From: an uncultured Oscillospiraceae bacterium
GTDB taxonomy: Bacteria > Bacillota > Clostridia > Oscillospirales > Acutalibacteraceae
Reading direction: 5' to 3'
DNA length: 40,300 nt
Assembly (NCBI GenBank): GCA_900552285.1
Contig: URYV01000001.1
Coordinates: 1 to 40,300, forward strand
The position numbers and the translations under genes were made by a program. Below the pieces are notes generated by a model. The model ran no database searches and was not told the origin of the DNA. It saw only the letters and a program-made list of their open reading frames with translations. Position 1 is the stretch's first letter. Every line of letters begins with the position of its first letter. Below are positions 40,185 through 40,300 of the stretch, piece after piece.

Positions 40185-40300
40185 AGCCAATCCACTACCA
40201 ACGATATACGCATTCTTATTATCTACACCAGCTGGTTTTTCTGGTCGAGCAAAAGCTTCGTAGTTTCCGTTTGTGTAGTAAATACCTTTTGAATTTTTTT
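40185..40300 (-). pseudogene. N-terminal fragment of oleate hydratase (MCRA family)
   Basis: 38 codons up to the window edge. YYTNGNYEAFARPEKPAGVD and NAYIVGSGLA match the conserved start of oleate hydratases (myosin-cross-reactive antigen family), which hydrate unsaturated fatty acids with an FAD cofactor; the last part is the start of the FAD-binding Rossmann motif. The frame ends at the joint with the dehydrogenase fragment. It is clearly more A/T-rich than everything else here, of the sort seen in lactic-acid bacteria and streptococci. Confidence 0.75.

Noticed and set aside
40186..40213. ATG start of the UDP-sugar dehydrogenase at 40213
   Set aside because: Those bases read as oleate hydratase in another frame (NKNAYIVGSGLA); the dehydrogenase similarity begins only at about 40183.
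1..40300. CRISPR arrays, rRNA or tRNA genes
   Set aside because: No regularly spaced repeats and no tRNA-like TΨC or cloverleaf sequences were noticed by eye; a tRNAscan-type search would be decisive.

Overview
The window looks like a Gram-positive, spore-forming anaerobe of the Clostridia, probably Oscillospirales or a relative. The signs are SpoIIR, a ctsR-mcsA-mcsB-clpC heat-shock operon with a textbook CtsR operator, RNase Y, YitT, sigma-A type promoters, strong AGGAGG ribosome sites and moderately GC-rich coding DNA. I read positions 1 to about 39340 as one genome. The last kilobase looks like a join of unrelated DNA.

Layout. 1-6907 (minus) holds a DeoR regulator, a 2-oxo-acid dehydrogenase complex in the order E2, E3, E1 (E1 alpha and beta fused in one chain), then mannitol-1-phosphate dehydrogenase cut by the window edge. 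7210-11079 (minus) is a response regulator, a sensor kinase and a membrane-anchored HtrA protease, the layout of a CssRS/HtrA-like envelope-stress system. 11162-12079 (minus) is metA, with the residue expected for acetyl-CoA use. 12351-21295 (plus) is a run of six genes: a flippase/glycosyltransferase fusion, alanine racemase, a LacZ-like protein that seems to lack both catalytic glutamates, trmL, yitT and a comM-like ATPase. spoIIR converges on it. Then come a frameshifted TetR gene, a 14-bp-arm palindrome and putP.

24536-30644 (minus) is a compact phage head module: small and large terminase, portal, maturation protease with an in-frame nested scaffold start, HK97-type capsid, adaptor, stopper and a tail-terminator-like gene that has ACG where its start codon should be. 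No tail, lysis, integrase or repressor genes are present. It stops at the head-to-tail interface and sits between putP and dacB. This is the most unusual native element here.

30859-38680 returns to housekeeping genes: dacB (plus), then rny with a long structured leader, and the clpC, mcsB, mcsA, ctsR operon (all minus). From 39108 to 40300 three truncated minus-strand genes abut: the FtsH C-terminus, the middle of a UDP-N-acetylmannosamine-type dehydrogenase, and an oleate hydratase N-terminus. Both joints fall inside codons of conserved proteins and composition changes across them, so a chimeric assembly is more likely than real biology.
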